64,000 bases of DNA from Picosynechococcus sp. PCC 7003. Lineage in GTDB: Bacteria; Cyanobacteriota; Cyanobacteriia; Cyanobacteriales; MRBY01. Below the pieces are notes generated by a model. The model was not told where the DNA came from and did not search any database. It saw nothing but the letters and a program-made list of their open reading frames with translations. The translations under genes were made by a program, and so were the position numbers. Positions 61,830-64,000 of this stretch are shown here, in pieces. The DNA lies in contig NZ_CP016474.1 of the NCBI RefSeq assembly GCF_001693255.1, forward strand, positions 550,661 to 614,660. Direction: 5' to 3'. The first letter of the stretch is position 1; each line of letters begins with the position of its first letter.

Positions 61830-64000
61830 CTATAGCTTGACCGAGACAGGTTTAGCACACCAGATTTCCTTCACATACTCATCAATGGTGCGGTCAGACG
61901 AAAATTTGCCCACCCGAGCTGCATTCAGGATCGACATCCGCGTCCACCGTTCCGTCTCCGTGTAGGCATTCGCCACGTCTTGTTGACGTTCGACGTAGGA
62001 TTCATAATCCGCCAACAACACATATTGATCGTTGTACAGTAGAGAATCCACGATCGGTTTAAACATTTCCGTGTCCCCATGGGAGAAATCACCCCGGGCA
62101 ATCCGGTCAATGACACCTTTGAGTTCCGCATTGTTGTTGTAATAATGCATCGGGTCATAGCCACTGGCCTTGAGATGAGAGACTTCCTCCGCCGTGAGGC
62201 CAAAGAGGAAGAAATTATCAGCCCCCACTTCCTCCCGGATTTCGATATTGGCTCCATCCAGCGTGCCAATGGTTAGAGCACCGTTCATCGCAAACTTCAT
62301 GTTGCCCGTCCCAGAGGCTTCTTTCCCGGCGGTGGAAATCTGTTCCGAGAGGTCTGCGGCCGGATAGATCTTCTGGCCAAGGGAAACATTAAAGTTTTCC
62401 ATAAAGACCACCTTGAGGCGATTGTGGGTATCGGGGTCATTGTTGACCACCTCTGCCACGGCATTGACCAATTTAATGATCAATTTCGCCATGAAATAGC
62501 CCGGTGCGGCCTTACCACCGAAGATCATCGTCCGGGGCACCATATTGATCGCCGGATTGTGCTTGATGCGGTTGTAGAGGGTGATGATGAATAGTACATC
62601 CAGCAGTTGACGCTTATATTCGTGGATGCGCTTCACTTGGATATCGAAAATTGAGTCAGGATTGATCTCAATACCGTTGTGGTGCTCAATGTAACTGGCC
62701 AGCTTAACTTTATTTTGATGCTTGATTTCGCGCCACTGACGACGGAACTCTGGATCATCCACAAATTCTTCGATGCGTTGTACCTGTTCTAGGTTTTTGA
62801 TCCAACCGGTGCCGATCTTGCTAGAAATTAGATTCGCGAGTTTGGGATTGCACTGGCGGATCCAACGGCGGGGCGTGACCCCATTAGTTTTGTTGTAGAA
62901 TTTCTCTGGCCAAATGCGGGCAAATCCCTTGAGGGTGTCGGATTTCAGTAGCTCTGTATGGAGAGCAGCAACCCCATTGATCGCATGACTACCAACACAG
63001 GCCAAGTTCGCCATCCGGATCGATTTTTGGGGATATTCTTCGATGATTGACAGCTCTTGAATGAGATTATCAAGATCATCGTGATCGGCGTACCAGGTTT
63101 TAAGATTTTCGATGAAGCGGAAATTAATTTCGTAAATGATCTCTAGGTGGCGGGGCAGGAGCTGCTCGAACATCTCCACGGGCCAACGTTCGAGGGCTTC
63201 GGGCATCAGGGTGTGGTTGGTATAGGCGAGGGTTTTTTGGGTGATATACCAAGCGCGATCCCAGGGGAGACTATGTTCATCGATAAAGAGACGCATCAAC
63301 TCAGCAACGGCGATCGCCGGGTGGGTATCGTTGAGTTGAACGGTGTAGAAATCAAAGAAATTATCCAGATTGGGCTGCTTCTTCAGGTGCGCCCGGATCA
63401 TGTCTTGCAAAGAAGCGGACACAAAGAAAAATTGCTGTTCTAGGCGCAGTTGACGTCCCTGGGGGGTGTTGTCATTGGGATAGAGCACCTTAGAAATATT
63501 TTCTGAGGAAATCTGGTTGGCGACTGCTCCGTCATAATCCCCGGCATTAAAGGCTTCGAAGTTGAATCCTTCATCTTCTGCTGCCATGGCACTCCAGAGG
63601 CGGAGCACATTGACGGTATTGTTGCTATAGCCTGGTACTGGGGTATCGTAGGGTACTGCTTTGACCCGACGGGCCGGCACCCAGACCGCACAAGGATAGC
63701 CTTTATCACAATGATAAATTTCGGTGTGGCCCCCAAAGGGAATTTCTAGGGCTTCAGCTTGACGGCAAATTTCCCAGGGGTTGCCGTTTCGGAGCCATTT
63801 ATCGGGCACTTCCACTTGCCAACCGTTGCGGATGTATTGGTGGAAAATACCAAATTCGTAGCGAATCCCGTAGCCAATGGCTGGAATTTCGAGGCAGGCA
63901 AGGGAATCTAAAAAGCAAGCAGCAAGACGACCGAGGCCGCCATTGCCTAAGCCAGGATCTACTTCTTCTTCGAGAATGTCTTCAAGTTTGATGTTGCTTT
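61830..64000 (-). CDS. glgP: Glycogen/starch phosphorylase (5' end outside the window)
   Basis: About 723 codons seen of an expected 830-850; the frame is open to the right edge, beginning with NIKLEDILEEEVDPGLGNGG. It releases glucose-1-phosphate from storage glycogen. PLP lysine lies in EASGTGNMKFAMNGALTIGT; GLGNGGLGRLAACFLDSLA, IQVKRIHEYKRQLL-type phosphate segment and FGGKAAPGY are present. Catalytic residues intact in the visible part. Confidence 0.95.
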   Translation of the reverse strand, partial: SNIKLEDILEEEVDPGLGNGGLGRLAACFLDSLACLEIPAIGYGIRYEFGIFHQYIRNGWQVEVPDKWLRNGNPWEICRQAEALEIPFGGHTEIYHCDKGYPCAVWVPARRVKAVPYDTPVPGYSNNTVNVLRLWSAMAAEDEGFNFEAFNAGDYDGAVANQISSENISKVLYPNDNTPQGRQLRLEQQFFFVSASLQDMIRAHLKKQPNLDNFFDFYTVQLNDTHPAIAVAELMRLFIDEHSLPWDRAWYITQKTLAYTNHTLMPEALERWPVEMFEQLLPRHLEIIYEINFRFIENLKTWYADHDDLDNLIQELSIIEEYPQKSIRMANLACVGSHAINGVAALHTELLKSDTLKGFARIWPEKFYNKTNGVTPRRWIRQCNPKLANLISSKIGTGWIKNLEQVQRIEEFVDDPEFRRQWREIKHQNKVKLASYIEHHNGIEINPDSIFDIQVKRIHEYKRQLLDVLFIITLYNRIKHNPAINMVPRTMIFGGKAAPGYFMAKLIIKLVNAVAEVVNNDPDTHNRLKVVFMENFNVSLGQKIYPAADLSEQISTAGKEASGTGNMKFAMNGALTIGTLDGANIEIREEVGADNFFLFGLTAEEVSHLKASGYDPMHYYNNNAELKGVIDRIARGDFSHGDTEMFKPIVDSLLYNDQYVLLADYESYVERQQDVANAYTETERWTRMSILNAARVGKFSSDRTIDEYVKEIWCAKPVSVKL

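Overview
This is chromosomal DNA of a unicellular cyanobacterium. The evidence is the octamer GCGATCGC (HIP1), which recurs throughout, together with zeta-carotene desaturase, a one-helix high-light-inducible protein, Ycf66, RpaB/Ycf27, a plant-type chorismate lyase, cyanobacterial PilMNOQ and a cyanobacterial type A RNase P RNA. The flavour resembles the Synechococcus sp. PCC 7002 (Picosynechococcus) group, but that placement is inference. Most of the window is ordinary housekeeping sequence with short operons and frequent changes of strand.

Layout. 0-11 kb: DUF721/DciA-like protein, J-domain protein, DUF3143, P-loop kinase, O-antigen-ligase/TPR membrane protein, MFS transporter, a small MITE, a GT2 glycolipid-type glycosyltransferase, Uma2 nuclease, PcrA helicase and a TerB-like protein. 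11-18.5 kb: crtQ/zds, a 47-residue hli gene, cobH, an 800-bp transposon graveyard, dacB, and the plsX-fabH pair. 18.4-20.9 kb: an AT-rich patch (membrane protein, methyltransferase, RsgA). 21-33 kb: M16 protease, PAP2, era, KH protein-rpsP, chorismate lyase, ispH, ycf66, minCDE, aspC, hisC. 33-38 kb: ferredoxin/metallo-beta-lactamase protein, pncB, rsmB, a HAD phosphatase, then a tRNA-Arg(CCU) gene split by a group I intron. 38-45.6 kb: a RAYT transposase framed by REP-like inverted repeats, then the type IV pilus cluster pilQ-pilO-pilN-pilM, in which pilM is interrupted. 45.8-64 kb: solute-binding lipoprotein, DUF3531, RibD-like reductase, an orphan ABC ATPase, an nrrA-like regulator, two small membrane proteins, pheS, surE, an LptD-like protein, rplU-rpmA, hisIE, rnpB, rpaB, truB, tRNA-Pro(GGG), a site-2 protease, DUF1499 and glycogen phosphorylase running off the right edge.

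The most interesting material is mobile. A 1.49-kb IS200/IS605-type element carrying a tnpB gene (one base out of frame) and a tiny ribbon-helix-helix gene sits inside codon 9 of pilM. Removing it on paper restores an intact PilM N-terminus. Three ORF-less elements of about 240 bp (A at 14.2 kb, B at 32.7 kb, C at 49.2 kb) have the same kind of right end (hairpin then TAGTTCAC) and share internal hairpins. They look like non-autonomous relatives that may keep an omega-RNA-like segment. B and C each sit between two convergent genes, and their terminal TCA supplies the TGA stop codon of the neighbouring gene; a fourth, degenerate right end does the same for dacB.

Regulation visible in the sequence includes a textbook NtcA-activated promoter (GTA-N8-TAC, 22 nt, TAN3T) in front of the nrrA-like gene, and several intrinsic terminators. 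All functional names rest on motifs recognised by eye; no database search was run.
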